Of a DNA stretch of 39,728 nucleotides, positions 29,421 to 37,447 are shown piece after piece. A program made the translations under genes and the position numbers. The notes below the pieces were generated by a model, which was given only the letters and a program-made list of their open reading frames with translations, was not told the origin of the DNA and searched no databases. The stretch covers positions 1-39,728 of the forward strand of contig CAMAFY010000026.1 in NCBI GenBank assembly GCA_945833885.1, given 5' to 3'. The stretch comes from an uncultured Bacteroidales bacterium (GTDB taxonomy: Bacteria; Bacteroidota; Bacteroidia; Bacteroidales; Bacteroidaceae). Within the stretch, counting starts at the first letter, position 1. Every line of letters begins with the position of its first letter.

Positions 29421-29523
29421 CAAAAGTGCCGCACTTTGCCATCGGAAGTTCCGCACTTTCCCCTTCAAAGTGCCGCACTTTCTCGTCGGAAGTGCCGCAC
29501 TTTTCGTGTGCGCTTTCCGCATT
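29421..29523. repeat. 22-bp phased array E (reverse orientation)
   Basis: CCG at 29429, 29451, 29473, 29495 and 29517, exact 22-bp steps. Cores: AAAGTGCCGCACTTT (three times, one starting GAAGT), GAAGTTCCGCACTTT and a decayed TGCGCTTTCCGC at the end. It follows the M16 terminator, so it lies outside that transcript unless there is read-through. Confidence 0.9.
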
Positions 29524-29715
29524 CCCTTATCGCGGTGACGGCATTTCCTCAAAGGATGCCTTTCCGTTGGTGCGGGAGGGGGCGGTGGTGGGGAGACAGG
29601 CGCGCGGCAATCGAAAATGGAAAAATCGGGAGCCGTCGGTGCGAAACCATGGGGAAAGCATTCGCGAGCCCTGCTGTTTCCTTCAAGAAAATACCTGTTT
29701 TTTCGTGGAAATTCC

Positions 29716-29723
29716 TAATTTTG
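29716..29723 (+). promoter_or_regulatory. possible -7 element for the GH92-BSP gene
   Basis: TAATTTTG fits TAnnTTTG; upstream about 20 bp is T-rich (TTTTTTC) but lacks exact TTTG. Implied leader about 270 nt. Confidence 0.4.
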
Positions 29724-30001
29724 CACAGACAACGTCACGCCATGCCTTGCCCTTTCTCCGTTTTTTTGTGCGACATGAGTAAGTGAACCTTGTAAAATGA
29801 TGTGGCGTCAGTTCGGGTTTTAAGAACAGATTTGCCGAAAAGCGACCGGAAGACGGCAAAGCGCCCTCCACAAAACAACGGTAAAGGTGGCAAAACGCGA
29901 CCCACTTACCATAAACAAAATTTGCGGTGATAATTTGTGGAACTCACCTAAAACAATAGCATCGGTAGTTTCCATCACCCACATTCCCCCCCTTGTTAAC
30001 C

Positions 30002-33000
30002 ATGAAAATCCTACACTCTTTTCTCGCCCTCGCCGCGTGCCTTCTCAGCGCCTCCCCCATCCATGCCCAGGCTCAGCCGGAGCGTTTGTCGGATTGGGTG
30101 AATCCCCTTATCGGCACAACGGGTATGGGACACACGTTTCCCGGTGCCTGCGCTCCCTTCGGCATCGTGCAGTTGAGCCCCGATACCGACACCATTCCCC
30201 ACAATGTCAACGGCAAATACCAGCCCGATGCCTACGGATATTGTGCCGGATACCGCTATGAGGACCCCACAATCGTAGGATTCAGCCATACCCATCTGAG
30301 CGGGACGGGGCATTCCGACCTCGGCGACCTGCTGATTCAGCCGCAAACGGGCGCGCTCCGCCTCAATCCCGGCACGTCCGACAAGCCCGAAAGCGGATAT
30401 CGCTCCCGATTTTCCCACGATACGGAAAAGGCATCGCCGGGATATTACGAGGTGGTGCTGGAGGATGAGGGCATAAAGGCGCAACTTACCGCCACACAGC
30501 GCGTGGGAATCCACCGTTATACCTTCCCCGAAGGCAAGGAATCGCGCATCATTCTCGACCTCGGACACGGCATCTACAACTACGACGGCAAGACTTTGTG
30601 GGCAAACCTCCGTGTGGAGAACGACACTCTCCTCACCGGCTACCGCATAACCAGCGGTTGGGCGCGCTGCAACTACACTTATTTCGCCATTGTTCTGAGC
30701 AAACCGCTGAAAAGTTTCGGATATTCCGACCGCAAAGCGGCAGATTACCGGGGATTCTGGCGCAAATTCGATGTCAACCACAACTTTCCCGAGATGGCGG
30801 GACGGAACATCGTCTCCTATTTCAACTTTGATAACACCGGTTCCCGCGAACTTACGCTGAAGGTTGCCCTGTCGGCAGTGAGTACGGAAGGCGCCATCCG
30901 CAACCTCCAGAGCGAGGTCGGCGGCAAGGATTTCGCAACCATCTGCGAGGAGACCCGCCGTCAGTGGGACCGCGAACTTGCCGTCATCGAATGCGAAGGC
31001 ACTGCCGACCAGAAGACGATGCTCTACACTTCGCTCTATCACACCATGATAAATCCGAGCGTCTACATGGACACCGACCATCAGTATCGCGGACTTGACG
31101 GCAACATACATCGTGCCGATGGCTTCGAAAACTACACCATCTTCTCCCTCTGGGACACCTATCGCGCCCTCCATCCCCTGCTCTCGCTGCTGAAACCCCA
31201 GCGCAACACCCACATGGTACGCTCCATGTTGGCGCACCAACAGCAGAGTGTCCACCGCATGCTTCCCATCTGGAGCCTCATGGGCAACGAAGGTTGGTGC
31301 ATGACAGGCTACCATGCTGTGAGCGTTCTTGCCGACGCTTTGGAGAAAGGTGCCGACGTCGATGTCCGGAAAGCCTTGGAGGCCATGGTCAGCACGGCGG
31401 AAAACGAGCGGATGACAGGGATGAACGATTACCGGATGCTCGGATATGCGCCCTACGACCACGATGCCACGGCGGCGTCGAACACGCTGGAATATGCCTA
31501 CGACGACTGGACCATCTATGCCACGGCTTTGGCGGCGGGCAGGGAGGACATTGCCAAAACGTACGGGAAAAGGGCGCTTTCCTACCGCAATGTCTACCAT
31601 CCGCAGACCCGATTCGCCTGTCCGCGCTACAGCGACGGGCGCTTCAAGGAGGGAATGGACCCCTATCAGACCTACAACGAGGGCTTCATCGAGGGCAATT
31701 CGTGGAACTTCTCCTTCCACGTTCCCCACGATGTTTACGGCATGATGGCGATGATGGGCGGCGAAGCCACGTTCCGCCACCGTCTCGACACCCTGTTCAG
31801 CATGGACCTTCCCGAAAGATACTATAAGGACAATGAGGACATCACCGCCGATTGCCTGGTGGGAGGCTATGTCCACGGCAACGAACCCAGCCACCATGTC
31901 CCTTATCTCTACGCATGGACCCGCGAGCCCTGGAAGACGCAGCATTGGGTGCGCGAGATCATGAACCGGATGTACCGCAACGACATCCGCGGACTTGGCG
32001 GCAACGACGACTGCGGACAGATGTCGGCATGGTACATCTTCTCCGCCATGGGCTTCTATCCCGTATGTCCGGGAAGCGGGGAATATGTCCTCGGAGCCCC
32101 CTATCTTCCCTATATGAAACTGACACTTCCCAACGGTCGCAGCGTGGTTGTCCGCGCGAATGGCGTGAGTGACCGCCGGAAATACGTGAAAAGTCTGCGC
32201 GTCAACGGCGTTCCTTATGACAAACTTTACGTTTCACACGCCATGCTCACCGAAGGTTGCACCCTCGACTTCGAGATGAGCGACACGCCGAACCGCCGTC
32301 GTGGACAGAAACCGGAGGCGAAACCCTACTCGATGACGGATGGCACGGCGGAAACTGCGGCATCGTGGGCGTCGCATCTCGATGTCCTCCGCTTCACCGA
32401 CGAGGCATCCGGCACGAAAGGTTCGGAAATCTACCATTCCATCGTGGAAAATCCGGAGGCATATATCCGCGATGTGGCGGACCAGGTGATGCAGACCCTC
32501 TATTTCTCGCCCGATGACAGCATACCCATGCTCCATACGCTGGACTACGTCCTGCGCAGTTACGATGGGGTGTCGGCAAAGGATGGTGGCGACGGACACG
32601 TGAGTATCTGGTACAGCAGCGACCATGTGGAGCGCGCGTTTGCCGGCAACGATACGGCAAACGTCGACTTCGAGACACGCGGAGTGCTGCTGCACGAACT
32701 CACTCATGCCTTCCAACTTGAACCTCAGGGCATAGGAAACTATGGCGACAGTCCGGTGTTCTGGCAACTGATTGAGGGAATGGCGGATGCCGTCCGCGTG
32801 ATGAACGGCGGTTTCCACGGCGATGCCGACCGTCCGAAAGGCGGAAGTTACACCCAGGGATATCGCCATGCCGGCTACTTCATTGCGTGGGTGACGGAAA
32901 ACATCGACCGCCATTTCCTGCGGAAACTCAACCGTTCGTGCCTCGAGGTGGTGCCCTGGTCGTGGAACGGTGCCGTGCGTTTCGCCCTCGGGCCCGGCTA

Positions 33001-33061
33001 CGACATCGATGAACTTTGGCACCGCTACCAGGTTGCGGTGGGAGATGTCGCCACGGAATGA
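30002..33061 (+). CDS. GH92 alpha-mannosidase fused to a BSP-type metallopeptidase domain
   Basis: A 1019-residue exported protein (signal MKILHSFLALAACLLSASPIHAQ). Residues 28-760 are a complete GH92 domain, a calcium-dependent inverting exo-alpha-mannosidase family: WVNPLIGTTGMGHTFPGACAPFG, FSHTHLSGTGHSDLGD, EGNSWNFSFHVPHD (candidate acid Glu564) and GGNDDCGQMSAWYIFSAMGFYP (candidate base Asp669/Asp670). After a short linker (PNRRRGQKPEAKP) residues 785-1015 match the basic secretory protein (BSP, PF04450-like) peptidase fold: LLHELTHAFQ (zinc motif His898-Glu899-His902) and FWQLIEGMADAVRVMNGG, which corresponds to the EGIADYVRL box of that family. This suggests one enzyme that trims mannose from glycoproteins and cleaves the protein. 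The frame can begin at a TTG at 29993, but the ATG at 30002 gives the better signal peptide. Confidence 0.9.
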   Translation: MKILHSFLALAACLLSASPIHAQAQPERLSDWVNPLIGTTGMGHTFPGACAPFGIVQLSPDTDTIPHNVNGKYQPDAYGYCAGYRYEDPTIVGFSHTHLSGTGHSDLGDLLIQPQTGALRLNPGTSDKPESGYRSRFSHDTEKASPGYYEVVLEDEGIKAQLTATQRVGIHRYTFPEGKESRIILDLGHGIYNYDGKTLWANLRVENDTLLTGYRITSGWARCNYTYFAIVLSKPLKSFGYSDRKAADYRGFWRKFDVNHNFPEMAGRNIVSYFNFDNTGSRELTLKVALSAVSTEGAIRNLQSEVGGKDFATICEETRRQWDRELAVIECEGTADQKTMLYTSLYHTMINPSVYMDTDHQYRGLDGNIHRADGFENYTIFSLWDTYRALHPLLSLLKPQRNTHMVRSMLAHQQQSVHRMLPIWSLMGNEGWCMTGYHAVSVLADALEKGADVDVRKALEAMVSTAENERMTGMNDYRMLGYAPYDHDATAASNTLEYAYDDWTIYATALAAGREDIAKTYGKRALSYRNVYHPQTRFACPRYSDGRFKEGMDPYQTYNEGFIEGNSWNFSFHVPHDVYGMMAMMGGEATFRHRLDTLFSMDLPERYYKDNEDITADCLVGGYVHGNEPSHHVPYLYAWTREPWKTQHWVREIMNRMYRNDIRGLGGNDDCGQMSAWYIFSAMGFYPVCPGSGEYVLGAPYLPYMKLTLPNGRSVVVRANGVSDRRKYVKSLRVNGVPYDKLYVSHAMLTEGCTLDFEMSDTPNRRRGQKPEAKPYSMTDGTAETAASWASHLDVLRFTDEASGTKGSEIYHSIVENPEAYIRDVADQVMQTLYFSPDDSIPMLHTLDYVLRSYDGVSAKDGGDGHVSIWYSSDHVERAFAGNDTANVDFETRGVLLHELTHAFQLEPQGIGNYGDSPVFWQLIEGMADAVRVMNGGFHGDADRPKGGSYTQGYRHAGYFIAWVTENIDRHFLRKLNRSCLEVVPWSWNGAVRFALGPGYDIDELWHRYQVAVGDVATE

Positions 33062-33397
33062 GGCAACGTCTGCTGCACATCTCCGCTTTTCTGCCGGCAT
33101 GATGCCCGGTAAGCGCACCGGAATTTTCGCGAAGAACGGCAAACTGTTGCCAGAGAATCCGCCAAGTGCTACGGCGATGAAGTTGTCCTGCACCGCCTGA
33201 CCCCGTAATGATGAGCGGAAAGCATTTGCAGGATTCGCTACGAACGAAGGCCATCTGTACGCTTCCCCATAGGTCGGGGTGCCGTGCAGATGGCCTTTTT
33301 TCAGTGCAGGCTACGGACGGTTTGCCGTGCCGGTCTTATGCGCCTTGCGGTTCTCCTGCAGAAAATGCAGGGGACGGAAGGGCTTTCGCGTCTGGTA
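33062..33397. other. convergent gap between GH92-BSP and the MerR gene
   Basis: Holds a strong terminator at 33249 and a small hairpin TCCTGCA...TGCAGGG (33353-33372) near the MerR stop. Nothing else recognisable. Confidence 0.55.
33249..33301 (+). terminator. terminator after the GH92-BSP gene
   Basis: GGCCATCTGTAC (33249-33260) pairs with GTGCAGATGGCC (33284-33295; one G-U pair), followed by TTTTTT. The upper loop holds a second CCCC/GGGG pairing. Confidence 0.85.
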
Positions 33398-34228
33398 CTA
33401 TTCGATGGGAATCTGAATGAATGACACCCATTTCTCGGGGTCTTCCTGATTCCAGATGCCGTCGACGTACGAGAAACGCGGTTGTCCGCTTATCCGCAGC
33501 CCATGTTCTTCCATGTAACGTACGGCCTCTGTGAACGATTCATAGAACCTTTCGTACGGTCCTACGTGCTTCAGGATGAGCGCTTTCGGCACTTCCGGCA
33601 AGCGTTTGAACTGGATGAAGGCGGAATCGCGGAGCATTTCCTCCACCTGTTCGCAGTATTCGATGTCGATGTCGGAGGTACGGTACTCCTTGTTGTGGTC
33701 GATGGTGAAACAGTAGCCCGGTGTGGGGCATTTACAGCCGAGGCGCTGCATCTCCGGACCAATCTTTTCGTAGCAGAGAGGCGCGAGTGCGGCATAGTCG
33801 GGAATGGTTTCGCGGTGGCTTGCCACGATGATTTCGGGCAGCGGTTGGATGGTGAATTTTTCCATTGTCTTGATTTCTTGGCGGGAGTTCCGCAGGAGTC
33901 GCAGCCGTTGGAGGCGCATTTCGAGTTGCGCTATCCGCATTTCGCTGTCCCGGATCTTGTCGTCTATCTGGTCGATGCTTGGTGTATGTTCGGAATCATC
34001 GAGAAGATCCTTGATTTCATCAAGGGAGAATCCCAGACGTTGCAGGTCCCGGATGAGGCTGAGTCTCTGCATTTGTGCAAGGCTGTAATAGCGGTAACCC
34101 GTCCAGGGATTGGTTTCGTCGGGCACGAGCAACCCTTTTTCCTCATAGTGACGTAGGGTCTTTACCGTCACTTGCATGAACTGCGAGAACTCTCCGATTT
34201 TGAATTTTGTTCGATAAGGTGGGTTCAT
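33398..34228 (-). CDS. MerR-family regulator with GyrI-like effector domain
   Basis: A 276-residue transcription regulator of the BmrR/TipA type. The winged-helix N-terminus reads KFKIGEFSQFMQVTVKTLRHYEEKGLLVPDE...GYRYYSLAQMQRLSLIRDLQRLGFSLDEIKDLLDD (residues 8-75), then a dimerising coiled coil (85-115), then a GyrI-like drug-binding domain (120-276) with EIIVASHRETIPDY and ALILKHVGPYERFYESFTEAVRYMEEHGLRISGQPRF. Such proteins bind lipophilic or cationic compounds and untwist promoters with over-long spacers. The divergent MATE efflux gene is its likely target, and its own promoter carries a MerR-like dyad (34331-34353), implying autoregulation. Effector unknown. Confidence 0.93.
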   Translation of the reverse strand: MNPPYRTKFKIGEFSQFMQVTVKTLRHYEEKGLLVPDETNPWTGYRYYSLAQMQRLSLIRDLQRLGFSLDEIKDLLDDSEHTPSIDQIDDKIRDSEMRIAQLEMRLQRLRLLRNSRQEIKTMEKFTIQPLPEIIVASHRETIPDYAALAPLCYEKIGPEMQRLGCKCPTPGYCFTIDHNKEYRTSDIDIEYCEQVEEMLRDSAFIQFKRLPEVPKALILKHVGPYERFYESFTEAVRYMEEHGLRISGQPRFSYVDGIWNQEDPEKWVSFIQIPIE

Positions 34229-34279
34229 AAATCAAATTGTCTTGGATTTTTTATGGTGGTGGACAGTAAAACCCACCTT
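34216..34279 (-). promoter_or_regulatory. leader inverted repeat covering the merR start codon region
   Basis: AAGGTGGGTT (34216-34225 plus strand) and AACCCACCTT (34270-34279) are exact reverse complements. In the merR mRNA one arm is codons 2-5 right after AUG, and the other lies 44 nt upstream. A competing shorter pairing (GGTGG 34258-34262 with CCACC 34273-34277) is possible. This could control translation initiation; inference only. Confidence 0.45.
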
Positions 34280-34322
34280 GATTTTTTGTTCGTACGATGT
34301 GGTTGTTTTGTGGATCCGGGTG

Positions 34323-34356
34323 CAAAATTAGGCCCTGCCCTTAGGGACGGGTCAAG
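34323..34356 (-). promoter_or_regulatory. merR promoter with MerR-type dyad operator in the spacer
   Basis: On the minus strand CTTG (-33 like, 34353-34356), then a 22-bp spacer, then TAATTTTG (-7, 34323-34330). The spacer region 34331-34353 is a pseudo-palindrome, CCCTGCCCT-T-AGGGACGGG, with 8 of 11 pairs matching over 23 bp. Placement inside an over-long spacer is the hallmark of MerR-regulated promoters. Confidence 0.65.
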
Positions 34357-34550
34357 GAAATAGATGGAATAATCCGCAAAATACCCTTTTCTATGCCTTG
34401 TTTTGCCATTTCTAAATTAGCAATTATTGCACTTATGCTCCTGAAAACGGAGATTGTGGTTGGGTACTTTCATATTCAACATTCCATCCCTCTTCCTCAT
34501 TGCTGTGGCTGGGGGAGACCTCGTTCACCGCATTTTTCCGTTTGAAATCC

Positions 34551-34581
34551 TTTGCCGTTTATGAAGATGGCATTAACTTTG
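34551..34581 (+). promoter_or_regulatory. promoter of the MATE gene
   Basis: TTTG at 34551-34554, 19-bp spacer, TAACTTTG at 34574-34581: a consensus Bacteroidota promoter. Start near 34588, leader about 119 nt. Confidence 0.75.
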
Positions 34582-34706
34582 CAGACCATTTTCGGGAGGC
34601 TGTCGCCGATTTCCTTTGAGCGGGTGCATCCTGCCTGCATTCAACCTCCTGTATTTCTCCAAACAATCCGGGTAGCCACAGCCTTCCCGCCTTAACGAAC
34701 AACGCC

Positions 34707-36050
34707 ATGGAAAGTCCCTATCTGTCGACATTCTCCTACCGCCGTATTTGGCAAATCGCCTTCCCCATCCTCATCAGCACGCTCATCGAGCAAATGATAG
34801 GGATGACGGACACGGTATTCCTGGGCCGTGTCAGCGAGGTGGCGCTCGGAGCGTCGGCGCTGGCGGGTGTGTATTATCTTGTGCTTTTCATGCTCGGACT
34901 GGGCTTCAGCATGGGTGTACAGATAGTGATTGGCCGCAGGAATGGCGAGGGACGCCTTGAAGAGACCGGCCACGTCTTCTGGCATGGCTTGTACTTCCTT
35001 GTCGTTTTAGGACTTTTCGTCACCTTGTTGTCCGAAATCCTCTCTCCCTATATTCTGCGTGCGATGGTGCAGAGTCCCGATGTCCTTGCCGCGGCTTCGG
35101 GCTATGTCCGGTGGCGTGTTGCCGCACTTTCCGTAGGATTTGCCACGGCCATGTTGCGCGCGTTCTTCATCGGCACCATGCAGACACGGGCATTGATGGT
35201 GAACTCCCTCGTGATGTTGCTGTCGAATTTCCTTCTGAATTGGATGCTCGTTTTCGGACATTTCGGTCTGCCGGCATTGGGCATCGAGGGTGCCGCCATA
35301 GGTTCCGCCCTTGCGGAGGGCATATCATTGGTGGCGTTTGTCCTCTATACCCGGCGCTGTTGCGACGTGAGGCGTTACGGCCTGCAGCGTCTGCCGAGGT
35401 GGCAATGGCGGGTGATGCGTCCGATATGGGGCGTGGCGGCATGGAAGATGGTGCAGAGTTTCCTCAGCATCGGCACGTGGTTCACCTTCTTTCTCTTTAT
35501 AGAACATACGGGCGAGCGCGCGTTGGCGGTGTCGAATGTCGTGCGGAACATTTCGGGACTGGTGTGGATGATGCTGGTAGCCTTTGCCTCTACGGGCAGC
35601 ACTATGGTGAGTAACGCCATCGGTAGCGGACATTCCGAACTCGTAGGTCTGTTGGTAGGACGCGTTTTGCGCTTCTCCTATCTCGTCATCCTCCCTTTGC
35701 TGTTGGTCATCAGCGTATTTCCGGAGACCTTTATCCGCATTTATACCGACATTCCCGACCTTATCGGTGCCTCCGTGCCGTCGTTGCTGGTGCTTTGTGC
35801 CTCGTATCTCCTCAGCATTCCCGCCTTCGTCCTCTTTGATGCCGTGAGTGGAACGGGCAACACCAAGTCTGCCTTTGCCTTGGAGATGCTGGCACTGGTG
35901 ATATATGTGGCGTATTGCGCCGTGGTCATCGAATGGTTGCGTTGCGATGTGGCGGTTTGCTGGATTGCCGAGGCGGTATATGCCGCCGTCATGTTCCTCT
36001 GTTCGGCCCTCTACCTTCGGAGTGGTCGCTGGCGGGGTATGGAAGTGTAA
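34707..36050 (+). CDS. MATE-family multidrug/cation efflux transporter
   Basis: A 447-residue inner-membrane protein with about 12 transmembrane helices in two MatE domains. The first starts YRRIWQIAFPILISTLIEQMIGMTDTVFLGRVSEVALGASAL, the canonical MATE N-terminus; the second has the equivalent VAFASTGSTMVSNAIGSGHSELVG. These pumps expel drugs or metabolites in exchange for sodium ions or protons; which one cannot be told here. It is divergent from a BmrR-like regulator, which suggests drug-inducible expression. Its terminator is probably shared with the convergent fabI hairpin at 36094. The start at 34707 (MESPYLSTFSYRRIW) is the only reasonable ATG. Confidence 0.93.
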   Translation: MESPYLSTFSYRRIWQIAFPILISTLIEQMIGMTDTVFLGRVSEVALGASALAGVYYLVLFMLGLGFSMGVQIVIGRRNGEGRLEETGHVFWHGLYFLVVLGLFVTLLSEILSPYILRAMVQSPDVLAAASGYVRWRVAALSVGFATAMLRAFFIGTMQTRALMVNSLVMLLSNFLLNWMLVFGHFGLPALGIEGAAIGSALAEGISLVAFVLYTRRCCDVRRYGLQRLPRWQWRVMRPIWGVAAWKMVQSFLSIGTWFTFFLFIEHTGERALAVSNVVRNISGLVWMMLVAFASTGSTMVSNAIGSGHSELVGLLVGRVLRFSYLVILPLLLVISVFPETFIRIYTDIPDLIGASVPSLLVLCASYLLSIPAFVLFDAVSGTGNTKSAFALEMLALVIYVAYCAVVIEWLRCDVAVCWIAEAVYAAVMFLCSALYLRSGRWRGMEV

Positions 36051-36088
36051 GCCCCGGCAGGCAGACGGACGATGTCTGAAACACACCC

Positions 36089-36134
36089 AAAAAGGCTCCG
36101 ATATTCTGTCCGTTGCGGATGGAATATCGGAGCC
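36089..36134 (-). terminator. terminator between MATE and fabI (serves fabI)
   Basis: GGCTCCGATATTC (36094-36106) pairs perfectly with GAATATCGGAGCC (36122-36134). On the minus strand it is followed by TTTTT (plus-strand As at 36089-36093). Confidence 0.85.
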
Positions 36135-36212
36135 TGTGCTCATTCAGGGGCGTTGCCCTTTATGAAATGTTGCGTACTGTCTGTTTCCCTTGTCGGGAGT
36201 CTGCCGTGCGGA

Positions 36213-37070
36213 TTATCCGTAGATAATCTTGCCGTTCTCGTCCTCGTAGGGTGCAAGGTCCTTGGCGTATTGGTTCATGGCGCGCAGACTCATACCCATA
36301 GATGAGAACCCACCGTCGTGATAGAGGTTCTGCATCGTCACCTTGCGTGCGAAATCGGAGAACATCATGACGCAATAGTTGGCGCATTCCTCGGCACTGG
36401 CGTTTCCGAGTGGCGACATCTTGTTGGCGAAGTCCATGAGGTTGTCCATGTCCTTGATGCCTTTTCCTGCCGTGGTGGGCGTGGGAGACTGTGAGATAGT
36501 GTTGATTCTGACGTTCTTTTCACGGCCATAAATGTATCCGAAACTCCGTGCAATGCTCTCGAGCATGCTCTTGGCGTCGGCCATATCGTTGTAGCCGAAG
36601 AAGGTGCGTTGTGCGGCAACGTAGGAGAGAGCCACGACAGAACCGTACTCGGCAATCGCGTCCTGCTTCTTTGCAACCTGAAGCATTTTGTGGAAAGAGA
36701 TGGCAGAAATGTCGATGGTCTTCTGCAAATAGTTATAGTCAAGGTCGTCGTATGTGCGGTGTTTGCGGACGTTGAGACTCATACCAATGGAGTGGAGCAC
36801 GAAATCTATCTTGCCTCCGAGGAGTTTTACGGATTCCGCGAACACGTTTTCCAAGTCTTCAACACTGGTAGCGTCGGCGGGGATGACGGGAGCATTGAGT
36901 TTCTCGCTCAGTTCATTGAGTTCGCCCATGCGAAGTGCCACAGGAGTGTTGCTAAGAGTGATGACAGCGCCTTCCTCAACAGCCTTTTCGGCTACCTTCC
37001 AGGCAATGGATTCTGAATTGAGCGCTCCGAAGATGATACCGCGCTTACCTTTCAATAAATTGTGGGACAT
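36213..37070 (-). CDS. fabI: enoyl-ACP reductase [NADH]
   Basis: FabI performs the last reduction of each fatty-acid elongation cycle, enoyl-ACP to acyl-ACP. The 285-residue product has the short-chain dehydrogenase Rossmann start KGKRGIIFGALNSESIAW, the FVLHSIGMS segment, and the catalytic Tyr-x6-Lys pair in FFGYNDMADAKSML (Tyr160, Lys167) with Tyr150 in SYVAAQ before it, then the substrate loop INTISQSPTPTTAGKGIKDM and the end VTMQNLYHDGGFSSMG. The length is slightly above the E. coli enzyme owing to a short C-terminal extension (NQYAKDLAPYEDENGKIIYG). Its own promoter is at 37108 and a strong terminator follows. This is the target class of triclosan-type inhibitors. Confidence 0.96.
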   Translation of the reverse strand: MSHNLLKGKRGIIFGALNSESIAWKVAEKAVEEGAVITLSNTPVALRMGELNELSEKLNAPVIPADATSVEDLENVFAESVKLLGGKIDFVLHSIGMSLNVRKHRTYDDLDYNYLQKTIDISAISFHKMLQVAKKQDAIAEYGSVVALSYVAAQRTFFGYNDMADAKSMLESIARSFGYIYGREKNVRINTISQSPTPTTAGKGIKDMDNLMDFANKMSPLGNASAEECANYCVMMFSDFARKVTMQNLYHDGGFSSMGMSLRAMNQYAKDLAPYEDENGKIIYG

Positions 37071-37107
37071 CTGTAAATTTTCGTCTAATTATACATGAAA
37101 TTTGGCA

Positions 37108-37139
37108 CAAAATTACGCAGTTTGTGCAAAAATGACAAG
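37108..37139 (-). promoter_or_regulatory. fabI promoter
   Basis: On the minus strand TAATTTTG (37108-37115) fits the -7 consensus, with CTTG (37136-37139) 20 bp upstream as a near-consensus -33. Leader about 30 nt. Confidence 0.6.
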
Positions 37140-37213
37140 TATCGGGCGGGAATAATGGCGCAATACGGGCAAAAGTGTGCAATAACGTCACCTCCACTTT
37201 CGGAATTCCGTCA

Positions 37214-37252
37214 CAAAAAAGGCCGGACCCCTACATTTGGAGTCCGGCTTTT
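37214..37252 (-). terminator. terminator of the lipase-dockerin operon
   Basis: GCCGGAC (37222-37228) pairs with GTCCGGC (37242-37248). Six As at its left edge give a T-tract on the minus strand; TTTT on the right edge makes it possibly bidirectional. Confidence 0.7.
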
Positions 37253-37312
37253 CAATGCCTGAAATATGGCTGTCGGATGACAGAAAACATACTTTCTGTC
37301 GCCTGGAATTTT

Positions 37313-37447
37313 GTGGTTCGACACCCGATTTTTCGTTGTCAGACGTTCGTAAATTTGTTGTCAGACGCTCGGATTTTCGTTGTCAGGCGTCCAAAATGGC
37401 GCTTTTCAATGTGATGTTTTTGCCGTCAGGCGTCCGAAATGGCGCTA
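37313..37447. repeat. 22-bp tandem array H after the dockerin-like gene
   Basis: GTTGTCAGACG begins at 37335 and 37357 and GTTGTCAGGCG at 37379, exact 22-bp steps, with a degenerate unit at 37313 (GTGGTTCGACACCCG). A further near-identical segment GTCAGGCGTCC(G/A)AAATGGCG recurs 43 bp after the 37379 unit and reaches the stop codon of the dockerin-like gene. Unit sequence unrelated to the other arrays; same period. Confidence 0.85.

Larger units (their letters stand above)
29283..30001. other. M16-GH92 intergenic region
   Basis: Contains the M16 terminator, a small AGGAAGA/TCTTCCT hairpin (29291-29308), array E, a possible -7 element at 29716 and a leader of about 275 nt before GH92. Open frames at 29337-29786 run through array E and are not supported. 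Confidence 0.55.
34229..34706. other. divergent regulatory region between MerR and MATE genes
   Basis: Contains two mutually exclusive leader pairings near the merR start, the merR promoter with dyad, and the MATE promoter. The middle (34360-34545) shows nothing I can assign. Confidence 0.55.
37071..37444. other. gap between fabI promoter and the dockerin-like gene, with array H
   Basis: Contains the fabI promoter, a terminator at 37214 and array H. Everything from the dockerin gene stop to the terminator would be its 3' UTR. Confidence 0.55.

Noticed and set aside
29993-30001. TTG start for the GH92-BSP gene
   Set aside because: The ATG three codons downstream gives a standard signal peptide start; the TTG adds only three residues.
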